Origin: Phoma sp. XZ068
Taxonomy: Eukaryota > Ascomycota > Dothideomycetes > Pleosporales > Didymellaceae
DNA: 64,000 bases
Direction of reading: 5' to 3'
Assembly (NCBI GenBank): GCA_004835665.1
Contig: RBKR01000019.1
Coordinates: forward strand, 620,001 to 684,000
The position numbers and the translations under genes are program-made. Shown here piece by piece: positions 55,231 to 64,000 of the stretch. Every line of letters begins with the position of its first letter. Positions within the stretch are counted from its first letter, which is position 1. Below the pieces are notes generated by a model. The model saw nothing but the letters and a program-made list of their open reading frames with translations, was not told the origin of the DNA and did not search any database.

Positions 55231-56430
55231 TCACTTCAAAAAGGTGTTCACTGGCAGGCGGTATACGTCGATGGTCCAGTATGGCCTCCTTGTGCCTTCC
55301 CATTCTTTGCTTCCATGCAGACCGGCCGGCACCTTGATGTCCTCCCAAGTTGTGTCGAAGCCAGCTTCGTACAGATCGATCTCAGACACCTTGGTGTAGA
55401 CATCGTAGCAGATCTGTCGGTCAGCGCCGAGACCATTGTACCACCCAAACTTGCCATCCTTCGCAAGCAGCTGAATGACATACTCGGCGAAGAACTCCTT
55501 CAGCGCGGCATAGTCTTCAGCAAATGTGTCGTAGTAGATCGCATCCAGAACAACACCCTGCTCGACGAGCTTGGGCAGAACGTCTTGCCAGCGACCCTCG
55601 TGGATATGGACATTAGGCTTGTCATACCAGCCAGTCTCCCTCAGACGCTGGTGCACTTGCGGATGAGCCTCGATGATGTGGTGCTCTGAAGGGTCGTGTG
55701 TCAGGATAGCTGTATCGACGATACCCATTCCGTGACCAACGTTCATGGTTCGCAGGCCCTTCTTGGGGATCAGTGTCTCAGCGTGTCGCTGCATGATCTC
55801 GGTTTCCCAATCCATCATAACAGCGTTGTCGCTCTCATCGAGCAAGATTCCAGGCTTGTAGCGGAGCTGGGACCTGATGTACGCTTTGTTGTCCAGAGAG
55901 ACATCATCGAGGACTTTCTGCTCGACAGCTTCTGTGACGGCTTGAGCCTCGTCCTCTGAGACTTTCTGCTTCTTAGCCGCGGGCTGCTCCTCAGTAACGA
56001 CCTCGTCCTCCTCTTCCTCGACTTCAATTGCGGAGGTTCCAAGACCGAGTGCTTGCATCTTAGCGAAGAGCAACTCGGCGCGAACACCAGCTTCGACCAT
56101 CAAGTCGTAGATCTTCTGCTGACCAAGGCGAAGAGCAATGCATCCTGGCGTCTCATCCTCCTTGTTCAAGTCATTCCAGATGGCGCCGTTCTCAAGCAAG
56201 ATGTTGATTGTCTGAACGGCATTCTCATCCGCCTCTTTCCCCTCCTGAACTGGGCCACAAGATGCAATGGCAGCGTGGAGTGGTGAAGTTGCGACCGCTG
56301 CTGTAGGATCCTGGACGTTAGCCGAGCCTTCCTTGAGCGCGACTTTCAATGCAGAGACATCATGACGCTCTGCAGCCGAAATGATGCGCTTTGCAAGTAG
56401 GATTTCTTGTTCTGTTGCTTGTTCTGCCAT
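55231..56430 (-). CDS. RMT2: Protein-arginine delta-N-methyltransferase
   Basis: Single exon, 399 aa. N-terminal ankyrin-like part (about 25-110: SPLHAAIASC, INILLENGAIWNDLN), an acidic linker, then the SAM methyltransferase: MMDWETEIMQRHAE, MNVGHGMGIVDTAI (motif I), HHIIEAHPQVHQRL, DAIYYDTFAEDY and FSWYNG-like GKFGWYNGLGAD. Rmt2 methylates the delta nitrogen of Arg in ribosomal protein L12. Length and order are as in yeast Rmt2. Convergent with the NmrA-like gene (154 bp apart). Confidence 0.92.
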   Translation of the reverse strand: MAEQATEQEILLAKRIISAAERHDVSALKVALKEGSANVQDPTAAVATSPLHAAIASCGPVQEGKEADENAVQTINILLENGAIWNDLNKEDETPGCIALRLGQQKIYDLMVEAGVRAELLFAKMQALGLGTSAIEVEEEEDEVVTEEQPAAKKQKVSEDEAQAVTEAVEQKVLDDVSLDNKAYIRSQLRYKPGILLDESDNAVMMDWETEIMQRHAETLIPKKGLRTMNVGHGMGIVDTAILTHDPSEHHIIEAHPQVHQRLRETGWYDKPNVHIHEGRWQDVLPKLVEQGVVLDAIYYDTFAEDYAALKEFFAEYVIQLLAKDGKFGWYNGLGADRQICYDVYTKVSEIDLYEAGFDTTWEDIKVPAGLHGSKEWEGTRRPYWTIDVYRLPVNTFLK

Positions 56431-56825
56431 TTTGCTTTGTTGCACTGGGTGATTTCTGAGGCGGGGAATAATTTTTGTTGCTGCAGGGATCACGATAAGA
56501 TTGGCGAGAACTAGTATCTCATCACTTTTTCCTATTACGGTTAAAGCACAATTGCCGTTGCCGAGTCAGGTACCGACGTGAAGTCAACTAACAAACTATT
56601 ATCCGGGGTTGTGGCTGTTATCCTCTTTGCTTGCCTAAATGCCAAAGGCAGAACTCCTTGATATGTCCACATGTTATGACTTGGCTATCACGCCAATGTT
56701 TCTTCCGGGAGTGGAAACCTCCATGCTCTGCCTTTCAATTACACCTTCAAAAGTACTCTTCTCAAACCGTGCGAGTTGCTGTTGCGCCGTATCTTCACTT
56801 ATTCCTAAAACACCAATAGCCCGTG
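56431..56825. other. Intergenic between DUF262 gene and RMT2
   Basis: No gene seen. Confidence 0.4.
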
Positions 56826-59285
56826 CTACCGTCGTAATCCTGCATACTGATTGTTCTCCTTAGTCGGTAGATCCGGCGATAACACCCTTTGCTCCTTAGC
56901 AGTGGAGGTCCGCTTGTGTGCTGCAGATTCCGCTGCGGACTGGGATGTTCCTTTGGGGATAGGTTTCATTTTGAATGCAGAAAGAAGTTCTTGTCGCTCT
57001 TGTTCCGTATCATAAGTCAAGTCGATTAGTTCACCATACACCTGCGCAGATTGTGGCAGGCTTCTTCTAGCCATCTGCGTCGAATTAGCTTGAGGGCGAA
57101 CAGGCACTTGTGGAGTTATCTGTTTCACAACTGCTGCAGGCTCCAAAATAATTCCCCGCTGCGGAGGGTTGTGGTTAAGCAAGGACGGGCTGGGCCTAGA
57201 CACCAGAGATGCCGTGGGTGCTCCGGATTGGCCAGGGAGAGTTCCGTACTTGGTAGAGAAGCCATGTGGTATTTCATGGTTTGTAAATTGGTGTGCAGAT
57301 TGAAACCCATTTAGCGCTGATATACGCTGCTGACGTGCTTTGGGGGGATTAGGTGGGTGTCCTTGACCGTCTAGACCGTTGGTAGGATTGTAAACACTCT
57401 GCGGCAAAGGTGCAGAACTCGGTGGCGAGTTGACCCTTGGAAGAGGATTCAAAAAAAGGGATCGAGGGCTCTGTATCGAATCGTGTGTAGGCATTGGAGG
57501 GAACAGAAAGTCTGGGTATGTTTGTTGCTCCTGTAGCCCAACCTGTCCAGGCAGTCCGATAGGGCTAGCAGCCGTGCTGGGCAAGGCACACCCAGTTTGA
57601 TCATCACTGATACATACCCCAATGAGAGGGCTATCGCCAATACGCTGTCGTTTTGGCAATCGGGGCCCAGGCAGAGCGGTTGTTACCGGCTCTTGCTTCA
57701 ACATCACAGGCGTCTCTGCTACAGTCGCTGGTCGTTTTGTTCGGGCTGTAGCTCTACCTTTCTTAGGAGCGGCAGCCGCAGCAGTGATCGCGGCTACGGT
57801 GGACCCTGCCGCTGCTCTGTCTGCAGGTGCCATGTCATTCTTCTTAGTTCGCTGTTTCGTCGTTCGGTTCACGGTACTCCCATCGATCGCTCCGCGAATC
57901 CCCTCCAGCTCGTCGATATACTCCCAGAACCATTTCCATAAAGAAGCATTGAGGCGAAGGTCAACGAAGTTCTCCCGAACGGCAGTTCGCATTGCCTGGA
58001 TATCTCCAAGCAGTAGCCTGTTGTTGCGCGTGTCTGAGTGCATTGAGATTAATACCGTGACCGCAACCATCTCGACAGGCGCGAAAGTCTGAACACCCCG
58101 TAGGCATTTACTTCTGTTTGTGAATGTGTCTGGATCCGCCTCAATAAGACCTTTTAAAGTATTCCAGACGCTGGCAAGGTGTGACTTTAGTCCGTCATCC
58201 ACGGCATTTTTGTTGCTCAGCAGCTTTGGAAGGTGGGTATGGTTGGTCTTCAACACGGGAACTCCATTGGCAGCAGTTGGGTGCATGCACTCGACAATCT
58301 GACTAAAGCACGACAATGTGAGTTGGAAGTCTTTTGATCGCGCCCGGTCTTTCATCAGAGAGTACACGTCTGGGAAGTCCTCAACATATAGCTTGGCAAG
58401 TTCTTGCCAAGGACCTGTTGACGCACGCATCTTTTCAGCAAGGTTAAGCTGTAAGCCCATCTGTACCCTAGCAAACAGGTCCTCTTCTTGCTCAGGTGAC
58501 AAATCGTTGTACTCACACGATACGAAGTCTTTTTGGAAGAATTGTTTCTGCTGCTGCTTTGATAGGACTCGTTTCCTCCTGCTGCCAGCTGGCTCACAGA
58601 ACCACCTGAAGGTATCAGCCTCAGCTTGAATGAAATTTTCAAGCGTACCTACCACTTTTCTCCGCGATGATCATGACAAGGGATCATGCCTTTGACAAAC
58701 GCAAGGACTGAGGATAAGCGTTGTTTGCCATCGACGCATACGAGTATTTCCCGGGGAGCTGAGTCATCTTGACTAGGCCGTGGCTTCTTGTTCAGAATGA
58801 TGGGTGGGATGTAGAAGTTCTCTTGAGGACTTGTCAAACACCAATAGTTGCAGTCGAGGATGTCTTGCACTTACCCATCAAGGAATTAACCAGGCCTGTC
58901 ATCCGCTCAGCTAGAGCAACATCAGTACTGTTATTCCACGCTTGGATCTAATAATTGACTCACCGGTCCAGACAACCTCTCGCTGGTACTCTGGATCAAC
59001 ATCTAGGATGCCAGCCTCCATGAGCTCTGCGCTTGTTAAATCTACATCTACCTCAGGCACGGCCATTTACTTACTCATCAACTCCGCCAAGTTGCGCAAG
59101 AGCACGGCTGGCTTTTGCAGCTGAGGCCGTGATCTGTAAGTGTCCTCGTCGTAGCTGTAAACATCCTCTTTCTTAATGACCGGCTGTGTCGTGGCGGCGA
59201 CGGCGGCATTGTCATCATTCGGGCTGTTTGCGGAGCGTGACGGTTTGGCGGTGGCTTGATTGAGCTCCATGGCCAGACCTGGCAT
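56826..59285 (-). CDS. DUF262 (ParB/GmrSD-like) domain protein with long disordered tail
   Basis: Five exons: 59285-59075, 59026-58964, 58910-58875 (36 nt), 58821-58653 and 58605-56826, joined in phase to 752 aa. The DUF262 domain (about 65-240) is rebuilt only across introns: ILDVDPEYQREVVWT, ERMTGLVNSLMENFYIPPII, then VCVDGKQRLSSVLAFVKG and CHDHRGEKWWFC. The DGKQR motif corresponds to DGQQR of bacterial DUF262/GmrS proteins, the NTP-binding core of modification-dependent restriction enzymes. The C-terminal 450 residues are Pro/Ser/Gln-rich and basic in patches (KKGRATARTKR), likely nuclear. No HNH (DUF1524) nuclease partner domain is seen. Function in fungi unknown. Confidence 0.85.
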
Positions 59286-59660
59286 GTTGGTGTTGCTAGA
59301 AGCTAGGTGCTAGAAGTCAAAACAGTCCAAGACAGAGGCCCTTGAACTAGGTTCTAGGTAAGCTAGCTCCTGCCCTTTTAGAGAAAGAAGGTAGTAAATT
59401 CGGCTGTAAAGTGTGTTTTTTAGCACAGAAGTTTTAAGGAAACTATTGCAATTACTGTAACTAAACTAGCTATAAATGCTAAAGCGGTGCAAAACAGAGG
59501 TGAAAGAGGCTCCCTATGCACACAGAAAAGTGGGGATTTGGCGCTAAGCACTTGGCTGCAGTCACAATTAGGCAAACAGCAATAAATTCCTGTGACACAA
59601 AGTGTGACCGAAAAGATCAGAATTGCAAAATGATGTGATAGTTTCACGCTAATGTATTGG
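59286..59660. other. Intergenic between IPI1 and DUF262 gene
   Basis: AT-richer stretch, promoter of the DUF262 gene. Has short CTAG-containing repeats near 59297-59370 (GCTAG, GTTCTAG, AGCTAG). No gene. Confidence 0.4.
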
Positions 59661-60773
59661 TTAGACTGCGATCTCCTCCCTGTGGAAGTCTGCCATGCCA
59701 TCCCTAACTACTTTGCGGAGCTGCGCAGCTGCGCGACCCATTTCACCGCCTGCTTTGAGGGCTTGCTCAAGACCTGTAACAACAGCGGCTTCTGCTCTGT
59801 CATTGAACACTCTCTGTCGATCTTCGCGATCTTCGAACATTTCTGCTTCTTCGTCTCTCGTAGCGCTGAACAGATTCAGATGGGCATAAACATTTGACCG
59901 CTCAGATAGAATGTGATGTTCTGTCTGCCACAGCGGAAAATTGCTGTCGTTAGTGACAGACGAGATCTGTGCATGATACAGTCCAGCTCGCAGGAATGCT
60001 GTGAGAGCGTCCATCTGCTTCACCTGAAGCTTTGCATCGCTTTTGCCGTACGACTTTGCTTGGGACCATTTCCCTTCTCCTTCGGACTTCCAAACGAGCA
60101 AGCTCAGGAAGCATTTCAGCATCTTCACCCATCCGCCAGCGCAACTGACAACTTCATCACCCGCAACACTGATCAGCCATTGGAGGACATCTAGGGCAAA
60201 AGTGCGTATATCTGCGGACAGATGCGTCATTCCGGCCCTCGTATGGAGCAGAAGCTGGTCTGCATGTGTGGCGACCTCATTCCCTGGGAGGACTTTGAGG
60301 AGCTTCAGTAGCTGTTGTCGAACAGCGTTGGAGGCATCCAAGATGAGTCTCTGAACAGCAGGAATAATGACGGATGCGGGCTGAGGTAACGGAGTTCCAG
60401 GAGTAATTCCTGTGATGGCCGAAGTAAGAAAGGCGAGCGACTCTTGTCGCTGTTTGTCCGCCTTATGGTCAAGTAAACCCAAATGATGTGCACATTGTGC
60501 CTCTAATGTTGGAGCATTTGCGGAAAGCGCCTGCTGCTTCAAAGAGATTGCTGCGACACCGTAAGCTTTGCTGTTCAGGACGTAGCTTAATGCTGATCAT
60601 ACACTTTGCTTTGAAACTTGTGCTCGTAGCATTAGCGGCCTTGGGCGCAGCTTTCCCGACCCTCAACTTCGGTTTCTGCAAATCGTTAGAACCGCTTGAT
60701 TCTCGCGACTGGTCTATTGGCGTACCTGGAAATCCTTCTTCTTGTCCCTCTTCTTTTTAGAACTGGTCGTCAT
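59661..60773 (-). CDS. IPI1: Pre-rRNA processing protein Ipi1 (Rix1 complex)
   Basis: Exons 60773-60726, 60675-60603 and 60550-59661 give 336 aa. Intron 1 is phase 0 (GTACGC donor), intron 2 phase 1 (GTATGA donor, CGCAG acceptor). Start MTTSSKKKRDKKKDFQ, then KPKLRVGKAAPKAANAT and across intron 2 FKAKSISLKQQALS, the Ipi1/TEX10 N-terminal signature. HEAT-like helices follow (LGLLDHKADKQRQESLAFLT, GITPGTPLPQPASVIIPAVQ, ADIRTFALDVLQWLI). With Rix1 and Ipi3 it processes ITS2 and remodels pre-60S particles in the nucleus. Confidence 0.9.
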
Positions 60774-61089
60774 CTTGTGCTTCAACCGCAGTCAATGTAT
60801 TTAGTCTGATGTGTCCTTGAAGAGATAAGGGTCGTCGGAAGCATGAAGGCTAGCGGTCGAAGTCACATGAGTTATTTCATTTGTAGCTGTTCAGAGCTGG
60901 CCGTGATGCTGCAGAAAATTGAGGATCTGCAAGGCGGCGCTAATATGAAGCTGGTCTAGCACCCGCTGGCCCTACAGGGGTCCACGCCGCACGCCGCGGT
61001 ATTCGGACGCAGAGATGCCATGGAAACCAACTACAACAAACACACCCATACTGCACTCCGTCCCGTCGCGTTATATAGTCGCTGCAAAT
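60774..61089. promoter_or_regulatory. Shared promoter of IPI1 and roadblock gene
   Basis: 316 bp between divergent start codons. TATATAG at 61074-61080 is too near the roadblock ATG (10 bp) to act as its TATA box. Confidence 0.45.
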
Positions 61090-61592
61090 ATGGCTCAGCG
61101 CTCAGTGAGTGCTCCCCTTCCTTCAGCAAGCAGCTTATCTGACTGTTTTTAGACCGAAGAAACCCTCTCGCTGCTCACTCGACTGAGTCAAAAGCCCGGC
61201 GTACAAAGCACACTCATCTTGTCACGCGACACAGGAGCGATAGTACGCGCATCTGGCCTGATATCGAATACCTCGTCGGCGAACCCAAACAGCACACTGC
61301 CTGCCTCTGGTGAGACAGCGGCCGACAACTACGTCAACGGGCGACAAGAAAGCGGAATAAGCAGCGCAGAAGACGTAGCGAGCGCAGTATGGAAGTTTCT
61401 TGGAGCAGCAGGAAGTCTTGTGGATAAGCTCGATAAAGAGGACGATGTTCGGTTACTACAAATGCGCACGAAAAAGAACGAATTAGTAATTGTGCTAGGT
61501 AAGCTTCACACAGGTAGGTTTAGTGCTCCGCTGATTGAAGGACAGAACCCAGGTTCATTATTGTTCTCATACACGATACGACGCCCGCATAA
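61090..61592 (+). CDS. Dynein light chain, roadblock/LC7 type
   Basis: Exons 61090-61104 (15 nt), 61153-61498 and 61546-61592 give 135 aa. Intron 1 (48 nt) is phase 0 with GTGAGT; intron 2 (47 nt) is phase 1 with GTAAGC. MAQRS joins TEETLSLLTRLSQKPGVQST, LILSRDTGAIVRASG, and after a Ser/Asn-rich insertion DVRLLQMRTKKNELVIVL joins EPRFIIVLIHDTTPA, which aligns along the family's V-I-V-x-D-P-x-(Y/F) strand. Part of cytoplasmic dynein (intermediate-chain binding). The insert of about 30 residues after ASG is longer than in animals. Confidence 0.9.
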
Positions 61593-61676
61593 AGCCGTCG
61601 ATCGTTTGAGCGCACAATCACAACATCGGTCATTTAAGCGTTATGATACCCCAACTGTTCAGAAACAACAAATAAT

Positions 61677-62330
61677 TCACCAGTGCGCTTCGCTGATCTC
61701 GACATCATTGACGTCCACACCATCTTTAAACCATCGATCTACACATCTATTAGCACATGGTCCCATTCGCGATCTACCAAGATGAACAAGATGGCATAGG
61801 CTGGCTGAAGATATTGGCCAGGAGATACTCACCACTTTCACTGATCTCAATCTCATTACCGCTCATCTGGCGCTTGCGCATCTTGCCGTCTGCTGCAAAG
61901 GTCCAGTCCTCGAGGCCGTAGCACCGCTTCCACTTCATACCGTCGTGCGCATCTTGATACTCATACCTGCCTCAGTCAGCAGTTGTGGCTAAAGTGCAGT
62001 CGATGTTTAATTCGCACCAAAACTGAACAGCAATCTTGTCGTCTGTGAACGCGAAGAGTTCCTTTCGCAGACGATAGCTCTTCTCCTTGTTCCATTTCTG
62101 GGTCAGGAACTGCTCGATAGCGGTTGTACCTGCAATGAAGGTGGACCGGTTACGCCAGATGCTATCCGCAGTATAGGCCTGAGCGATCGTTGTGGGATCC
62201 CTGGCCAATTCAGTCAAGCTTCAATATCGATGTCTGTTCTAGCGTCTGCTCACTGGCTGTTCCATAGGTCTTGGGCTTTCTTGACTTTGGCGTTTGCTGA
62301 TTCTCTCGTGTATGGCGGGGCAAGCGACAT
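61677..62330 (-). CDS. DUF1348 / NTF2-fold protein
   Basis: Exons 62330-62254, 62200-62018, 61966-61833 and 61738-61677 join in phase to 151 aa. Family blocks: PPYTRESANAKVKKAQDLWN, QDPTTIAQAYTADSIWRNR, QFLTQKWNKEKSYRLRKELF, VQFWYEYQDAHDGMKW (across intron 2), RCYGLEDWTFAADGKMRKRQ and DRWFKDGVDVNDV on the last exon. Small NTF2-like cone fold; members are common in bacteria and fungi, function unknown. Ends 84 bp from the roadblock stop in convergent orientation. Confidence 0.9.
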
Positions 62331-62959
62331 GATGACTACCTCTCGGCTGCGGATGAGTCTATGTAGCAGTCAATGACAAGTTGAACGCTCTGAGACGAGT
62401 TGCAAGATTCAGAGCGTCTGTGTCTTATGTATCGTTCGTAAAAGCAGTCAGCAGTGTAAGCTCAGGTTACAAAGAGTTGCTAAGCATGCCGAACATGCCG
62501 AGCATGCCGACCCAGCTTCCCACATGCTTGTTGGTAACAAGAAGTGCGTTTCCCATGGAGCTGGGAACAGCCTTATCTCAGCAACTATGTGCAAAGATGC
62601 TGCGTTACCCTAGCGATCTGCTCCTGAGGTCTGCCACCCATCAAACGGCGATTCATACCCGATACCGAGGCTCAGTGACACGAGTCGAGTAATTTGCATC
62701 CAGACAGCGACGGCTGACAAAATGCGATGCTATGCGAGAGTCAACTTGATAGGACAAAAGTATTTGTCAAACAGCCTGCCATGCAGGTACCCATACACTT
62801 GGACCTCGCTCGTCATCCAGGCCTGCCCCACTCTATCCATGCCGGCGAAGCTCCGAGCTACAGCTTAAGCTGCTGCCCCTCCAACTTTGAGAGCTTCATC
62901 AGAACACGAACAAACTTTCTATCTCTTCCTCAAAACTCACTTCTCACATCTCAATTACA
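62331..62959. promoter_or_regulatory. Divergent promoter of DUF1348 and peroxiredoxin genes
   Basis: 629 bp, no ORF. A small triplicate CCGA-x-CATG motif lies near 62490-62510 (CCGAACATGCCGAGCATGCCGA), of unknown meaning. Confidence 0.4.
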
Positions 62960-63627
62960 ATGGCTCCTCTCAAAGTCGGTGACTCTCTGCCCGAAGGCGT
63001 CAAGTTCGAGTAAGTACCCTTACCCCTCTACCCCACCAAGCTCATTGAGGTGCTCGCCTCGAGCAACGAAGGAGTAGCAACATCACATCCCTAGAGCATC
63101 TCGGACTAATGTAACACAGGTGGGCACCCATCACAGATGCTGACCCTACCGCTTGCGGTCGTCCTCAGGAGTACGATGCCTCCAAGGAGTGGGCTGGCAA
63201 GAAGGTCGTCCTCGTCTCTGTTCCCGGCGCGTTCACACCCGGCTGCCAGGCCTTCCACCTGCCCCCCTATATTCAGAAGCTGTCCGAGCTGAAGAGCAAG
63301 GGCGTTGACCTCGTTGCTGTCATTGCATCGAACGACTCTTGGGTCATGAACGCTTGGGGCAAGGTCAACGGCGTCAAGGGCGACGACATCCTCTTCCTCA
63401 GCGACACCAAGACCTTCTTCTCCAAGAACTACGGGTGGGCTGCCGGTATGGGCGACAGGAAGTAAGTTTGTATTGTATATATGAGCAACATGCATAGATG
63501 CTAACGAATTGGTAGCGGCCGCTGGGCTATGGTCTTCGACAACGGCAAGGTCACCTATGCCGAGAATGAGAGCAACCCCGGCCAGGTCACCGTCTCTGGT
63601 GCTGAGGAGGTTCTTGCCAAGTTGTAG
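62960..63627 (+). CDS. Peroxiredoxin, PMP20 / Asp f 3 type, peroxisome-targeted
   Basis: Exons 62960-63009, 63120-63461 and 63516-63627 give 167 aa. Introns are both phase 2 with GTAAGT donors; the second has a GCTAACG branch point. Start MAPLKVGDSLPEGVKF. The peroxidatic Cys sits in VPGAFTPGCQAFHLPPYI (normally PGAFTPTC, so Thr is replaced by Gly at the adjacent position). Later: VDLVAVIASNDSWVMNAWGK, FLSDTKTFFSKNYGWAAGMGDR and NGRWAMVFDNGKVTYAE. It ends in Ala-Lys-Leu, a functional PTS1-type signal. Removes hydrogen and alkyl peroxides in peroxisomes. Asp f 3 homologues are known fungal allergens. Confidence 0.92.
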
Positions 63628-64000
63628 AGAAATCACTGGAAGGCGTTTTGCACATCTTAGATGAGTGGACTTAAAAACACAAAGGGACGCCGTGGACAGA
63701 AATCTACAAAATGAAGAACAATTCAAACCACGCGCAGTCGTCTTAAAAATCGCTGACGATCGTATTTGTGAATGTGCTGGGCAATGAGGGGCCTGCTACT
63801 AGGCAACCTTTCATGTCCACTTTTAGCGTGCATAAGTGAAGCAGCGTGACGTGGGCCCGGATGGCCGTTTGTGCATGTATAATTTGGAGTTTATTTAGTA
63901 TGAGCCGGCCTTCTGTGTGGTGCCTGACTATACAGTGTTGCTACCTGGTTGCCGCTCGGTGGTCTGGTGTCGACCTTGCTGCCTGCGGAACAATGTCCTC
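63628..64000. other. Downstream flank, window end
   Basis: 3' flank of the peroxiredoxin gene. No further gene seen before the window edge. Confidence 0.4.

Noticed and set aside
58649..58870. Separate short gene carrying the DGKQR motif
   Set aside because: It is exon 4 of the DUF262 gene; splicing restores EKWWFC across the next intron.
1..64000. CRISPR arrays, bacterial operons or intact mobile elements
   Set aside because: None present; splice signals and gene content are eukaryotic throughout.

Overview
The window reads as nuclear DNA of a filamentous ascomycete (Pezizomycotina). A plant-associated Dothideomycete of the Pleosporales type is my best guess, but that lineage is inference. 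The signs are short introns (mostly 48-60 nt) with GTAAGT/GTATGT-like donors and CTAAC/CTAAT branch points; genes found together only in filamentous fungi (PLS1-type tetraspanin, HET-domain protein, Arp1-type amidase, PL4 rhamnogalacturonan lyase, DUF3455 secreted protein); and intergenic spaces of 0.2-3 kb. I resolve 33 loci. Exon boundaries were worked out by hand from reading-phase continuity and family motifs.

Layout. 0-14.7 kb: mostly housekeeping genes: PLS1 tetraspanin, MCM1 MADS-box factor behind a long pyrimidine-rich leader, a 2.9 kb gene-poor gap, GNA1, TRM44, a divergent RPS10/SDE2 pair, a mitochondrial-looking M20 carbamoylase and a small ankyrin protein. 14.7-24.6 kb: a looser region with an Arp1-type amidase that carries two apparent 1-nt frameshifts, a 2.2 kb gap, a nucleoside-deoxyribosyltransferase-like protein, a PEX14-type peroxin and a DUF3455 secreted protein. 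24.6-37.6 kb: a single-exon 1280-residue ankyrin/coiled-coil protein, a 1654-residue RRM protein ending in a PABP-type MLLE domain, FMP46, RPS30 (with a 5-nt exon) and a CREG-like secreted protein. 38-49.2 kb: accessory genes: GNAT, HET-domain protein, PL4 lyase, two convergent MFS transporters and a YtcJ-type amidohydrolase. 49.5-64 kb: housekeeping again: IES2 (INO80 complex), a C-terminal J-domain protein, an NmrA-like reductase, RMT2, a DUF262 protein, IPI1, a roadblock dynein light chain, a DUF1348 protein and a PMP20-type peroxiredoxin.

Functional threads. Ribosome production and decoding recur (RPS10, RPS30, IPI1, RMT2, TRM44). Two genes are peroxisomal: PEX14 and a peroxiredoxin ending in Ala-Lys-Leu. 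PL4 lyase, CREG-like and DUF3455 proteins carry signal peptides. The transporter pair beside the amidohydrolase could be a small uptake/catabolism group, which is inference from proximity only.

Most worth following up: the RRM-plus-MLLE protein; the 5-nt and 14-nt exons in two ribosomal-protein genes; a spliced DUF262 (prokaryotic-type) domain with a long disordered tail; tandem repeats inside the HET and J-domain proteins; and the decaying amidase. I found no CRISPR array, rRNA, tRNA or intact transposable element.
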